From CAZCBJ01 sp964496705 (lineage in GTDB: Bacteria > Chloroflexota > Anaerolineae > Anaerolineales > Anaerolineaceae), in NCBI GenBank assembly GCA_964496705.1, contig CAZCBJ010000039.1, positions 1-23,891 on the forward strand: a stretch of 23,891 nucleotides of DNA. Direction: 5' to 3'. The notes below the pieces were generated by a model. That model saw only the letters and a list, made by a program, of their open reading frames with translations, had not been told where the DNA came from and ran no database searches. Within the stretch, counting starts at the first letter, position 1. Every line of letters begins with the position of its first letter. Below, in pieces: positions 14,990-23,854 of the stretch. The position numbers and the translations under genes were made by a program.

Positions 14990-17900
14990 ATGCGATTTGG
15001 AAAATCGATTATCCTTGGGTTCTGGTTGGTTGTTTGCCTGATTATCTTCCTGACAGGATTAAGAGGCAGCTCAGTACAAGCCTGCCCGCAGCCGCAAACC
15101 TCATGTGAAAAAGCCTGTGCGTGTGAGGGGTTTGATGCCGCCACAGTGTGGTCCCATTATGGACGCAGGGAATTGGCGCCTAATTCATACAGTGTCTATG
15201 TCTATCCATCTTTATGTGCCGAGAAATATGGATATTGGACAAGCGGCGGCGCGGAGCCATTAGAGGATATCCTGCGCAAAATCGGATATTTTTTGGATGA
15301 GCAAAAGGCGCTGTGTGAAAAATGCCGCAATGCTTCCCAGCCAACGGCTGCGCCCACTCTCGCCGTTGTAGCGCCGCCACCTGCGGAGAAAATGGTCACA
15401 AAGCCGACGGTTGTTCTCACACGAACAGCCACACCCAAACCGCCCCAGGAATTCCCGAATGTAAGGGTGGTCATTGAAGATGCCCCGCTGGGGAAAAGAA
15501 CGGCACCCTACCGGGGGGTAACTGCGGATGGATTGTCCACTTTGGATGTTCACCTGATAAACGATGATGCGGCACGCCCGGTGCAGGTTCAAATCGGGAT
15601 CACCGGTCCTGGCGAGTTGACTATGAAAGACGGCAAAGCCACCGGATCATCGCTGAGCCTGCCGCCTTCCAGCCGCACCACTCTGCGCTATGTTCCCCCT
15701 GATTACGTGGATGAAGGGCTGCTCACTGCCAGAAGTGAGGTGACCCTGGATGTGAGGCTGTTTAACCGGGGGGATAAGTTTTTGGATTTTTCCAGCCTGG
15801 AAAGCAGCCGTTACCGCTTTGCTCATGCTGTCCCGGTTAATCTCAATTTTACCTTCGTTGCCGACGACAGCCCCGGTCCACTCCTCGAAACGCTGGATGT
15901 TCTCGTATTCCGCCCGCCGTTGATGATGGTGCATGGGTATTTGGGGTCGGAAGACACTTGGGCCTACCTTGAGAAGTTCCTGAGTCAACACAAGTTTGTT
16001 GTTTATGCCGGGTCGTATGATCCAGCACCAGAGGTTTCTCGTATCGAGGACATGGCTAATCTTCTGCAGAATGATGTTGATCATATCCTGGCTTCTTATA
16101 TGGGAGCTTACATCAAGACTTCACGCGTTGATCTGATAACCCACAGTATGGGCGGTCTGATCTCGCGTACCTATGTGAAGAATCATCCTTATGACACGGT
16201 GCGAAAACTGATCATGCTGGCGACTCCCAACCACGGGGTAAATGACTGGCAACGCCTAACCCGCGTAGGAGTCAGTTCCATCCTCAGACAGCATGTAATT
16301 GCTTCTTATCAATTGAATAGTGACGACGCTTTTTTTGAATGGCTCAACGAAGGTGAAAATGAGCTTAAACACTTGGTACCGGAAGTGGAATATGCCAACC
16401 TCATCGGACGCGCCTCTTGCGGCCCTGGTTGCCCGCATGATGCGGTGGTGGATATTTCCTCTGCCCACCTGAATGGTGTGCCGGGAATAATTTTCAACCA
16501 GACTATTCATTCCCAATCCTTGCTCTTCCTCAACTCTAAAAGCGATGTAGCCAATCCCTTCTTCAAGAGTACCGATATCGGCATTACGGATTCGCCGTCG
16601 GTGGCTGAAAAACTGCATCACTTGCTGACCACCCCCATCCAACGGGCAGCGCCAGATGAAAAATGGAGCATGGCGCTGATCAATGGAACCGGAGAGGTGA
16701 GTATAAGCCGGCGCTTTAGCGGTTATATGGAAATGGTGCGCGAGTATCCTCTCCCGTTGCAAAATTTTCATGAAATCCGCACCGGTGTAGATGGAAAAGC
16801 CTTGATGGCATTTTACCTTCGCGGCAAGCTGATGAGCCGCATCGCGATCAAGCCCAACACGACCCTTGGGTTCAACGTTTCTGCGGCTGGTGAACTCAGC
16901 GTCTGGCTGCAGAGCGGTGAAGGCAGGTTTACGCGCTATTTTAACGAAAGCGGTGAGTTATTTCCGAACAGATTCCAGGTTACAGTGGGAAACATGACCA
17001 ACGCCCCGGAGGGTAAGGTGTTCAATCCGGTGATGCAGGTGCGCGATCTACAAACGGATTTCATCGTCTCTGCAGGCACCCCGCCCGGTGTGAGTGTGCT
17101 CGAAGGCAGCGTCTGGTTGGATACCTTTAATGCGCAAGGAGAGCCGCTGAATGTGGGTGAAACCCTAACTGCCAGTCCGGATGTCTTCATCCGTCTTGAC
17201 CAGGCAGGAGGATTGGTTCCGCAGCCGGTTCTGGATGAGCGCTGGTGGACAGACCCGCTCTATACCGACAAATATCCTGTGCCCACCTGGGCTCAAGACC
17301 CAGCCGGGGGATTGCGTCTTTTTGGGGCGAAGAGCCGGACGCCGCTCCCGGCTGGCAGCGCGCTGGAACCGGCATGGGTGGTCATCGGTTGCAGCGTGAG
17401 TCTGGGTGCATTGATGCTAATTGTCCTGGCGATTGTTTTTCTTTTCCGTTGGAAAAAGGGGAGACAGGCAGCACACAACCGGGGATGGGCAGGACTACCT
17501 GGCTTGCTGGTAGCGCTGGCGTTTGCCGGACTGATGCTTGCTTGTTTTGGAGCGGCTGCCGGGGTGCTCTTGCAACAAGGTATCCTCCATCTTCCGGGCA
17601 GCCAGTCCCTTGCAAGAACCGCACCGCTCCTGGAAGCCACGCGCCGCCCGCCTGCGGTGATCACGCTTCCGGAAGACAGCCCGTATGCTCGCCCTGAGGT
17701 TTCTGCTCCGGGTGATGATCCTGCAGCTAATTCTCTTTCTGCGGAGGGCGGCTGGGTGGTCATTGCAGCCGAAGACGGCATCTGGGCGATGAATGAAGAT
17801 GGCAGCGGGCTCAGCCGGCTAAACTCTGCCAGGGTGGTTGCGCCGCAAAATTTGAGGGCAGGCGTTTCGCCGGAGCGGGCAGAATTGGCGTATATTGCCG

Positions 17901-19033
17901 CTATCGAGCCAGGAGATGACACGCGCCTCGCATTGAACCTGATGAGCCTGCCGGACGGACGCAACCGCGTCATCACCCCGTTGCTCAGCGCAGAGATACA
18001 ATTGTCTGCGGATGCGAATATCTGTGATCCTAATTTTGAAGCTTCCCGGGCAGCACGGATTGGAAACAGCCTGGCATGGTCTCCAGATGGCCAATTCCTG
18101 GCGTTCACGGCTGCTCTGCAGGGGCTAAGTTCGGATGTGTATATCTACTCAGTGGCGGATGACCAAATTGCCAGGGTGAGTGATGAGCCGGGACAAGCGT
18201 ATGATCTGAATTGGTCACCTGAAGGCAGCTACATCGTGTATTTCAGCGCGTACTGTTTTGGAACCGGGGCTGGGTTCGATATGGAAGGTGTATACTCGCT
18301 GGAGCCTGGAAAGGGCAGCCCGGAGCTTCTTTACCAGCCCAACAGGGAAGGCTACGGTGAAGAATTCATCACCTGGCTGTTGAGCGGCGCAAATGGCTTT
18401 TTTACTGCCACGCGCAGTGGCTGTCCCTTGCGCGACCTGCGCCTGGTGGATGTGAACACACGCCAGGTGCGCACCATCTTCCCCGGCTGTTTTGAAGATT
18501 ATGCCGTGGGACCGACGAGCATGTTGGCAGTGCTAACCAGCCGGGACCTTTCCGATAACCCGGGACTTTCACTCTTTACTGAACCGGGTCTCGATCTTCC
18601 CTCAGTTTTCATTTCGAATGAGGAAGGGAGGCTTGTCGAATTTTCACCTCCGTCAACTCTGTTCATGGTGCAAAGCGCCGCAGAGGCGTACAAAGAAGTG
18701 TTGTCTTTTGAGTGGAACGGCACACCGGGCTGGTACCATGGAATAGGCGAATTTCCGGTGTTTGCCGTGGATGGAGAAACATGGCTGTGGGAGATGAGCG
18801 GAAAATTCTACCTGGGCGGATTCCAGTATCCTGCGCCTGTGGTGCTGTTGGATCAAGCTGCCCGTTATCCAATGTGGTATGAAGACCTGGCAGCCGGGGA
18901 TGTCATCCAGCGGGGGCTGTACTTCAGCGAGGAGCCTTCGAGCCTGTTTATGCTGTCTTCGCCGGATTTTCGCCCTGTGCAGATGCACGCTGGTCTGAAG
19001 CCGGTCTATGCGCCGGTGGTCATCTTCCCCTGA
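14990..19033 (+). CDS. Lipase-like extracellular domain fused through two membrane helices to a TolB-like beta-propeller
   Basis: A 1347-residue protein. An N-terminal hydrophobic segment (SIILGFWLVVCLIIFLTGL) acts as a signal or anchor. A Cys-rich stretch and a Pro/Thr-rich linker (to about residue 160) follow, then a beta-rich domain. Next is an alpha/beta hydrolase resembling PGAP1/triacylglycerol lipases: MMVHGYLGSEDTWAYL, then nucleophile elbow THSMGGLISR with Ser386, ATPNHG, a likely Asp484 (PHDAVVDISSAHL) and His507 (TIHSQSLLF). More beta-rich sequence leads to two helices of about 797-820 and 834-858, joined by a basic loop (RWKKGRQAAHNRG). From about residue 915 to the end is a TolB/PD40-like propeller (SLAWSPDGQFLAF, DLNWSPEGSYIVYF). 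The basic loop predicts both large parts lie outside the cell. The gene looks less GC-rich than its neighbours. A hairpin overlaps the stop (CATCTTC and GAAGATG, 19021-19038). Confidence 0.8.
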   Translation: MRFGKSIILGFWLVVCLIIFLTGLRGSSVQACPQPQTSCEKACACEGFDAATVWSHYGRRELAPNSYSVYVYPSLCAEKYGYWTSGGAEPLEDILRKIGYFLDEQKALCEKCRNASQPTAAPTLAVVAPPPAEKMVTKPTVVLTRTATPKPPQEFPNVRVVIEDAPLGKRTAPYRGVTADGLSTLDVHLINDDAARPVQVQIGITGPGELTMKDGKATGSSLSLPPSSRTTLRYVPPDYVDEGLLTARSEVTLDVRLFNRGDKFLDFSSLESSRYRFAHAVPVNLNFTFVADDSPGPLLETLDVLVFRPPLMMVHGYLGSEDTWAYLEKFLSQHKFVVYAGSYDPAPEVSRIEDMANLLQNDVDHILASYMGAYIKTSRVDLITHSMGGLISRTYVKNHPYDTVRKLIMLATPNHGVNDWQRLTRVGVSSILRQHVIASYQLNSDDAFFEWLNEGENELKHLVPEVEYANLIGRASCGPGCPHDAVVDISSAHLNGVPGIIFNQTIHSQSLLFLNSKSDVANPFFKSTDIGITDSPSVAEKLHHLLTTPIQRAAPDEKWSMALINGTGEVSISRRFSGYMEMVREYPLPLQNFHEIRTGVDGKALMAFYLRGKLMSRIAIKPNTTLGFNVSAAGELSVWLQSGEGRFTRYFNESGELFPNRFQVTVGNMTNAPEGKVFNPVMQVRDLQTDFIVSAGTPPGVSVLEGSVWLDTFNAQGEPLNVGETLTASPDVFIRLDQAGGLVPQPVLDERWWTDPLYTDKYPVPTWAQDPAGGLRLFGAKSRTPLPAGSALEPAWVVIGCSVSLGALMLIVLAIVFLFRWKKGRQAAHNRGWAGLPGLLVALAFAGLMLACFGAAAGVLLQQGILHLPGSQSLARTAPLLEATRRPPAVITLPEDSPYARPEVSAPGDDPAANSLSAEGGWVVIAAEDGIWAMNEDGSGLSRLNSARVVAPQNLRAGVSPERAELAYIAAIEPGDDTRLALNLMSLPDGRNRVITPLLSAEIQLSADANICDPNFEASRAARIGNSLAWSPDGQFLAFTAALQGLSSDVYIYSVADDQIARVSDEPGQAYDLNWSPEGSYIVYFSAYCFGTGAGFDMEGVYSLEPGKGSPELLYQPNREGYGEEFITWLLSGANGFFTATRSGCPLRDLRLVDVNTRQVRTIFPGCFEDYAVGPTSMLAVLTSRDLSDNPGLSLFTEPGLDLPSVFISNEEGRLVEFSPPSTLFMVQSAAEAYKEVLSFEWNGTPGWYHGIGEFPVFAVDGETWLWEMSGKFYLGGFQYPAPVVLLDQAARYPMWYEDLAAGDVIQRGLYFSEEPSSLFMLSSPDFRPVQMHAGLKPVYAPVVIFP

Positions 19034-19306
19034 AGATGGAAGCTGGGAAGGCAGGACAAGTCTTATGGGAATACTTCCTCTTAGTCAACCCGGTTAGATC
19101 CCTCGTCCTGTCTTCCTGGCTGATAGTGCTTAGCCTTGCGTTGTGTCGTCTGTTGCTGCTCCGATTATCAGTTTCTACCCACCTGATGGATTCAAATCGT
19201 CCATCCCAATCTGCTATTCGGATCTTTTCCTTATATTCTCCCAGCAACCGAATTCTTCTGGCTGGTGTTATTGTATTATAACTTTATCATTATCTGGAGC
19301 TTCCCC
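19034..19306. other. Non-coding gap with an imperfect inverted repeat and a possible promoter
   Basis: A 12-base inverted repeat (19046-19057 and 19105-19116, one G-T wobble) spans a 47-base loop. Near the 3' end TATTAT at 19274-19279 follows a TG and could be the -10 of the ferredoxin-like gene. I see no convincing gene here. Confidence 0.4.
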
Positions 19307-20428
19307 ATGACTGAAGATGTGTACAAGCGCCTGGCCAAATACCTGGATGATCTGCCCGCCGGCTACCGCCCCACCCAGAGCGGGGTGGAGCTGCGCATCC
19401 TGCGCCGCCTGTTCACCCCTGAGGAGGCCGCGCTGGCGGTGCATCTGACCCTGTTCACCGAGCCGCCGGCGGCCATCGCCCACCGCGCCGGATTACCGGT
19501 GGAGGAGGTCAGCGCGCGCCTGGCGGAGATGGCCGCCAAAGGACTGGTTTATGAGACGATGGAGGACGGCCAGCCGCGCTACATGGCCGCCCAGTTCGTC
19601 ATCGGCATCTGGGAATTCCAGGTGGGGCGGCTGACCCCTGAGTTGATCCGCGAGATGGACGAGTACGGCGAAACCGGCATGGACTGGGAGGTGTGGAAGG
19701 AAGCGCCGCAATTGCGCACCATCCCGGTCAACGAGCAGGTGGTCGTCTCGCATGAAGTGATGGCGCACGAGCAGGCGGTCGCGATCATCAGCCGCGCCGA
19801 GAGCCTGGCGGTGGCGCCCTGCATCTGTCGCCGCGAGCGCGAGATGATGGGCGACGGCTGCGGCAAGCTGCTCGAAGCCTGCCTGATGAGCGGAGACGGG
19901 GCTGATTATTACGTGCGCAACGGCTGGGCGCGGTGCATCAGCCGCGAGGAAGCGTTGGAGGTACTGCGCCAGGCTGACGCGCAGGGGTTGGTGCTGCAGC
20001 CGGGCAATTCCAAAGAAGCGGGGTCAATCTGCTGCTGCTGCGGGGATTGCTGCGGTATCCTGCGGCGCATCAAACAATTGGAGCGCCCGGCGGAGTACGT
20101 CTCATCGGCGTTTGTGGCGCACTTTGGCGAGGGGTTGTGTTCCGGCTGCGGTACGTGTATCGAGCGCTGCCAGATGGACGCGCTGCGCATGGGTGATGGT
20201 GGCACGGCTGTTCTCGATCTGACGCGCTGCATCGGTTGCGGGCTGTGCGTCAGCACCTGCCCCAGCGGCGCGCTGACCCTGGTGCGCAAGCCCGAGTCCG
20301 AGCAGCCCTACGTGCCGCGCACCACCGCCGAGGAATACATCCGCCTGGGGCGGCGGCGCGGCAAGCTGGGCGCGATGGCCAAGATGCTGGTGCGCAACCA
20401 GACGGCGCGCCTGCGCGGGGACAAATAA
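19307..20428 (+). CDS. Winged-helix-like and 2[4Fe-4S] ferredoxin-domain protein
   Basis: A 373-residue cytoplasmic protein. The N-terminal ~90 residues (RRLFTPEEAALAVHLTLF, IAHRAGLPVEEVSARLAEMAAKGLV) look like a winged helix. The middle has unusual cysteines: CIC at 172-174, GCGKLLEAC, and a CCCCGDCC run at 242-249. The C-terminal domain is a bacterial-type ferredoxin with CSGCGTCIERC at 278-288 (followed by Q instead of the usual P) and CIGCGLCVSTCP at 308-319, enough for two [4Fe-4S] clusters. This pattern occurs in uncharacterised electron-transfer proteins of anaerobes; the extra cysteines may bind a further cluster. The start is ATG at 19307, with GGAG at 19296-19299. The stop lies only three bases from the end of the convergent sortase gene. 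Confidence 0.88.
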   Translation: MTEDVYKRLAKYLDDLPAGYRPTQSGVELRILRRLFTPEEAALAVHLTLFTEPPAAIAHRAGLPVEEVSARLAEMAAKGLVYETMEDGQPRYMAAQFVIGIWEFQVGRLTPELIREMDEYGETGMDWEVWKEAPQLRTIPVNEQVVVSHEVMAHEQAVAIISRAESLAVAPCICRREREMMGDGCGKLLEACLMSGDGADYYVRNGWARCISREEALEVLRQADAQGLVLQPGNSKEAGSICCCCGDCCGILRRIKQLERPAEYVSSAFVAHFGEGLCSGCGTCIERCQMDALRMGDGGTAVLDLTRCIGCGLCVSTCPSGALTLVRKPESEQPYVPRTTAEEYIRLGRRRGKLGAMAKMLVRNQTARLRGDK

Positions 20429-20431
20429 ACG

Positions 20432-21018
20432 CTATTCCGCCGCCGGCTGGGCGATGACGATCACGCGGTGGGTGTTGTTGTCCGGCGGCCAGCAGGAGAC
20501 CAACACCAGGTGCGGCATGGAAGCGGGGCGCAGGTAGCGGGACGCCGCGCTGGAACCGGGCAGGATATGCACCTCGCTGACCCGGTAAACCCATTCGCGC
20601 TGCCCGGTCGTCAGGCGCACCTCATCGCCCGGCTGCAGGTTGGCCAGGTCGCGGAAGACCGAGGAATGGATGTTGTTGTGCCCGTAGAGCAGCACGTTGC
20701 CCTGCTCATCGCCGGGCAGCGCGCTGGAGACCGCCCAGCCCACCGCCGCCTCCGGCGACTGCCAGTTCACCTCCCCGGCGGCCAGGTCTTCGGCGCTCCA
20801 GCCGACCGGCGCGACCGGCGCGTTGAGCTGCAGGGCGGGGATGTGAATCCATTCGATCAGCCGCTCGCCGTGCGCCTGGCGGGCCAGCGCGGCGACATCC
20901 TCTGCCACAGGCTGTGCAGCGGCAGCGGGTTGGGGAGGATGGTTTTGCGGGGTATGCCCGGCGAGGGCTGCGGTGGGTGTGGGCTGGCTGGTCCGGTGCG
21001 CCTGGGGCTGCGGCAGGG
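20432..21018 (-). CDS. Sortase, 5' end lost in an N gap
   Basis: A membrane-associated cysteine transpeptidase that would attach LPxTG-type proteins to the cell surface. The visible part begins with a Pro/Gln/Ala-rich linker (LPQPQAHRTSQPTPTAA and onward). The catalytic domain follows: LIEWIHIPALQLNAPVAPVGW, NVLLYGHNNIHSSVFRDL with catalytic His (codon 20680-20678), LQPGDEV, and LVLVSCWPPDNNTHRVIVIA with catalytic Cys (20494-20492) and Arg (20467-20465). The layout suggests the class D/E/F side of the family; the class is not settled. The N-terminal membrane helix is not visible and is probably in the gap at 21019-21072, which may be longer than shown. A start at GTG 20908 is possible but would discard the linker. 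The upstream gene on this strand is an LPVTG protease. Confidence 0.88.
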
Positions 21019-21072
21019 NNNNNNNNNNNNNNNNNNNNNNNNNNNNNNNNNNNNNNNNNNNNNNNNNNNNNN
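21019..21072. other. Assembly gap (54 N) over the sortase 5' end
   Basis: The gap hides the sortase start and any membrane anchor. Stop codons appear soon upstream in one frame, and the other frames hold no obvious start. Confidence 0.95.
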
Positions 21073-21101
21073 CAAATGAAAGCGCAGGTGAGGCTTAATT
21101 T

Positions 21102-21154
21102 GCCCTCACCCCATCCCCTCTCCCGTTTACGGGAGAGGGGCAAGGGGTGAGGGC
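21102..21154. repeat. REP-like palindrome between protease and sortase genes
   Basis: An outer 11-bp stem (GCCCTCACCCC paired with GGGGTGAGGGC) encloses an inner 11-bp stem (CCCCTCTCCCG paired with CGGGAGAGGGG, loop TTTA). The same core is found twice near the window end. Such elements are common dispersed repeats. This one could also act as an intercistronic attenuator. Confidence 0.8.
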
Positions 21155-21217
21155 CAGGCAGAGATTGTTTCAGGCTGGGAAAAGGCGGCTGGTCCTCAGC
21201 ATGACAATCCGGAGATT

Positions 21218-23737
21218 TCACGCCCGCTTGTTCCTGCGCAGTGCACATGCCAGCAAACCTGTCCCGCCCGCCGCGCCTGCCAGCAGGATGAGCCAGGTGC
21301 GCGTCTGATCTGTTCCGGTGACCGGCAGCTCCTTGGGCGGCGGGCTGGCGAACACCCCGAACACCGAAAAATGGCTGACCGGCGCTTCCAGACGGTTTTG
21401 CGCGGCGATCAGCGCGGTGGGCAGACGTTCCCACAGGCGCGTCTCGGGGTCGTAGGCGGCGAGGAACAGGTTGGCGGCCTGCCCACCAGCCAGGAGCACG
21501 TCGCGGGCGGTGTAGGTGTAGCAGACCAGCGGCATCGGCTGCAGTGGCGCGGGCGGCTCGGGCTGCAGGCTGATGTCGGCGTAATGGCGCAGGTCCACCG
21601 CGCCCGGGAAGGGTGGGCTGAAGGCGGAGAAGACCTCAATGCTGGCGGTCGTGTCCTGCGGCAGCAGCCCGGCGGGGATGTTCAGGCAGAAGGGCGGCTG
21701 GTGCAGCGTGCCGCCGGCGGGGCCAAAGCTGGCAGTGACCAGGCAGCCGCGGATGCGCCCGCTTCCCGGGACGGACGGGATGAATTGGAGCAGCTCGCCG
21801 CTGCGCAGCGCGCCGGCACGGTTGAAGGCGTACAGCACCCCCGCGCGCCCGCCGTTGTATTCCAGCCCGACGGTGGCGGACGCGCCCGTGCTGCCCGCGC
21901 CGCTCAGCGCCGGATAGACAAAGCGCATCTCGCCGGTGGCGTACAGCACCGCCTGGAAGGTGAGCAGGTCGTCAGTGGTGCCGAGCGCCTTGGGCTCCTG
22001 CATGCGCCCCACCTTGTACCACTCGACCGCGAAACGCTGCGGGTTGGTGTAAGCCGCGGCGTACACGCCGGTCTGTGGATCAACCGGATTGGTGGTCAGG
22101 TCGTCCCAGTAAGGGGCGATGAAATGCTGCAGCGCGCTGCGGATGCTGCCCCCACCGGGGATGAATGAGTTGGCGTAGGCGCCGCCGGTGGCCGGGCCGT
22201 CGAAACTCAGATAGCCGTTGGCGCTGACCGTCACCTGGTCGTAGCTTTTGCCGCCGAAGGGGAAACTGAAGGGCAGGCTGACCGTGCTGGAGTCATCTTC
22301 ATCGAAAATCCCCAGCACGTTGCCAGCCGGATAAGGGCTGAGATTGCGCCCGACCGGCAGGTAGCTGTAGGACAGGTTGGCGCAGCGGGCGGTGCTGAGC
22401 AGGTCGTATTCCACCGTCACTGCCGGTACAGGGGTGGGGGTGGGTGCCAGGGTGGGAATATAATCCAGGGCTGCGTCCACCTGGAGGATGCCCTTGCCGA
22501 ACTGGTCATCCTCGCCCGGCGGGCCGAGGTCCTCGGCGGTCTCGCGCAGCGCCTCGTAAAGTTTGTCGGGCGTGTCGAAGCGCGCCGGGTCATGCGCCAG
22601 CAGCAGCGATGCCGCGCCGGCGGCGTAGGCGGCGGCCATCGAGGTGCCGGTCATCAGCCCGTAGCGCCGTGAGACAAACTCCGGCGCGCGCTCAAACCAG
22701 AAGGCGCCGCGCGGGGTGGTGGAAAGGATGCCGAAGCCCGGCGCGACCACATCCACGGCCGGGCCGGTGCTGGAGAAAACGTAGCGGAAGTCGCCGCTGT
22801 CGGTGGCGCCCACCCCCAGCACGTAAGCGTCGTAGGCAGCCGGGTAAAGCACACCCAGCCCGCCCACGTTCCCGGCCGCGCTGATCACCGCCGCGCCGCG
22901 GGAGTAGGCGTAGAAGACCGCATCCTCGAGCAGCGCAGAAGGCGAAAAGCTGCCCAGGCTGAGGTTAATCACCTTTGCGCCGCGGTCAGCAGCCCAGATG
23001 ATGCCGGACGCCACGCCGAGGATGTCGCCCAGGCAGTCGCCGTCCAGCACGCGCACCGGCAGCAGTTTGGACTGCCAGTCCATCCCGGCGATGCCCTGCG
23101 CGTTGTTGGCGTTGGCGGCGATGATGCCCGAGACGTGCGTGCCGTGACCGCAGGCGTCCTGCGGCTGATTGTCTTGCTCGATGAAGTCGTAACCCGGCAG
23201 CAGACGCCCGGCAAACTCGGGGTGGCCGGCATCGATGCCCGAATCGACCACCGCCACGGTCACTCCGGGAGAGCCGTTGGTCAGTGTCCAGGCGCGGTCG
23301 GCGCGGATGCGCGGCGGCGCGTACTGACCCTGGGGAAAGTCAACGGTCGGCCCCCAGAGCGGGTCGTTGGGGATCACCGCGGCGGAGATTTGCACACGAT
23401 AGTTCGGCTCGGCGAAGACCACCTCCGGGCTGGCCAGCAGCTGCGTGATGGTCTGTTGTTCCTCCCCGGCTGGCACGCTGACCAGCGCCACGTTGAAGGC
23501 GGAGAGCGCGGGCAAAGCCTGCACGGCAGCCTGTTTGTCCAGCGGCAGAGCCGCGGGCTGCGCGCCTACCTTCAGCCCCACCAGCACTTGCCCCGGCACA
23601 ATGGGCGATTCAGGGCGATCCGCTGCCGCGCCTGTCCCGGCCTGCGCTGTTGCAGGCGCCAGCCAGCCCGCCAGCAGCACCGCCAGCCAGGCGGTTGCCC
23701 AGATCATCCGCAGGTGGATTCGTCCTGCGCGGTTCAT
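21218..23737 (-). CDS. Subtilisin-like (S8) protease with C-terminal LPVTG cell-wall sorting signal
   Basis: An 839-residue secreted protease. The signal peptide covers residues 1-33 (to ATAQA), followed by an I9-like propeptide of about 46-115 ending FAEPNYRV. The S8 catalytic domain has Asp165 (VAVVDSGIDAGHPEF), His198 (CGHGTHVSG), oxyanion Asn290 and Ser366 (MTGTSMAAAYAAG). After a TPTPVP linker, residues of about 465-640 resemble a nidogen-like beta domain (VSANGYLSFDG, FIAPYWDDL, FQAVLYATGEMRFVYP). A further beta domain of about 645-795 resembles ZU5-type modules. The C-terminus carries LPVTG (804-808), a hydrophobic helix and a basic tail (RRNKRA), a complete sortase substrate signal. 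The start (ATG 23737) is chosen because it opens the signal peptide; the frame extends upstream but into repeat DNA. The sortase follows on the same strand. Confidence 0.93.
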   Translation of the reverse strand: MNRAGRIHLRMIWATAWLAVLLAGWLAPATAQAGTGAAADRPESPIVPGQVLVGLKVGAQPAALPLDKQAAVQALPALSAFNVALVSVPAGEEQQTITQLLASPEVVFAEPNYRVQISAAVIPNDPLWGPTVDFPQGQYAPPRIRADRAWTLTNGSPGVTVAVVDSGIDAGHPEFAGRLLPGYDFIEQDNQPQDACGHGTHVSGIIAANANNAQGIAGMDWQSKLLPVRVLDGDCLGDILGVASGIIWAADRGAKVINLSLGSFSPSALLEDAVFYAYSRGAAVISAAGNVGGLGVLYPAAYDAYVLGVGATDSGDFRYVFSSTGPAVDVVAPGFGILSTTPRGAFWFERAPEFVSRRYGLMTGTSMAAAYAAGAASLLLAHDPARFDTPDKLYEALRETAEDLGPPGEDDQFGKGILQVDAALDYIPTLAPTPTPVPAVTVEYDLLSTARCANLSYSYLPVGRNLSPYPAGNVLGIFDEDDSSTVSLPFSFPFGGKSYDQVTVSANGYLSFDGPATGGAYANSFIPGGGSIRSALQHFIAPYWDDLTTNPVDPQTGVYAAAYTNPQRFAVEWYKVGRMQEPKALGTTDDLLTFQAVLYATGEMRFVYPALSGAGSTGASATVGLEYNGGRAGVLYAFNRAGALRSGELLQFIPSVPGSGRIRGCLVTASFGPAGGTLHQPPFCLNIPAGLLPQDTTASIEVFSAFSPPFPGAVDLRHYADISLQPEPPAPLQPMPLVCYTYTARDVLLAGGQAANLFLAAYDPETRLWERLPTALIAAQNRLEAPVSHFSVFGVFASPPPKELPVTGTDQTRTWLILLAGAAGGTGLLACALRRNKRA

Positions 23738-23743
23738 GGAATC

Positions 23744-23752
23744 ATTGTACCA
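23744..23752 (-). promoter_or_regulatory. Extended -10 promoter giving a leaderless protease transcript
   Basis: On the minus strand TGGTACAAT (23752 to 23744) is an extended -10 element. Only six bases separate it from the ATG at 23737, so the predicted transcription start falls on the start codon. No ribosome site is present. Confidence 0.6.
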
Positions 23753-23781
23753 TAGCCAAACGTTGGGGCTTTGGATGGGGG

Positions 23782-23821
23782 CCCTCACCCCCGGCCCCTC
23801 TCCCAAGGATCGGGAGAGGGG
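23782..23821. repeat. REP-like palindrome, copy 1 upstream of the protease
   Basis: A perfect 10-bp stem, CCCCTCTCCC with GGGAGAGGGG, and a seven-base loop, preceded by CCCTCACCCCCGG. The core is shared with the repeat at 21102-21154. Confidence 0.8.
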
Positions 23822-23854
23822 AGCAAGGTGGCAATCACGGGCCCTCGGCCCTGG

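Noticed and set aside
19036..19281. Possible 81-codon gene after the lipase-propeller gene
   Set aside because: No ribosome site, no family resemblance and weak coding character; the stretch contains an inverted repeat and promoter-like sequence instead.
21177..21210. Fragment resembling a dispersed GTCATNCTGAGC-type element (ATTGTCATGCTGAGGACC on the minus strand)
   Set aside because: Single short match without a palindrome or a second copy in the window; not enough to call a repeat.
20706..21434. Open frame on the minus strand spanning the N gap
   Set aside because: It overlaps both protease and sortase in another frame and includes the REP palindrome read as protein (LPLSRKRERGWGEG), a common artefact.
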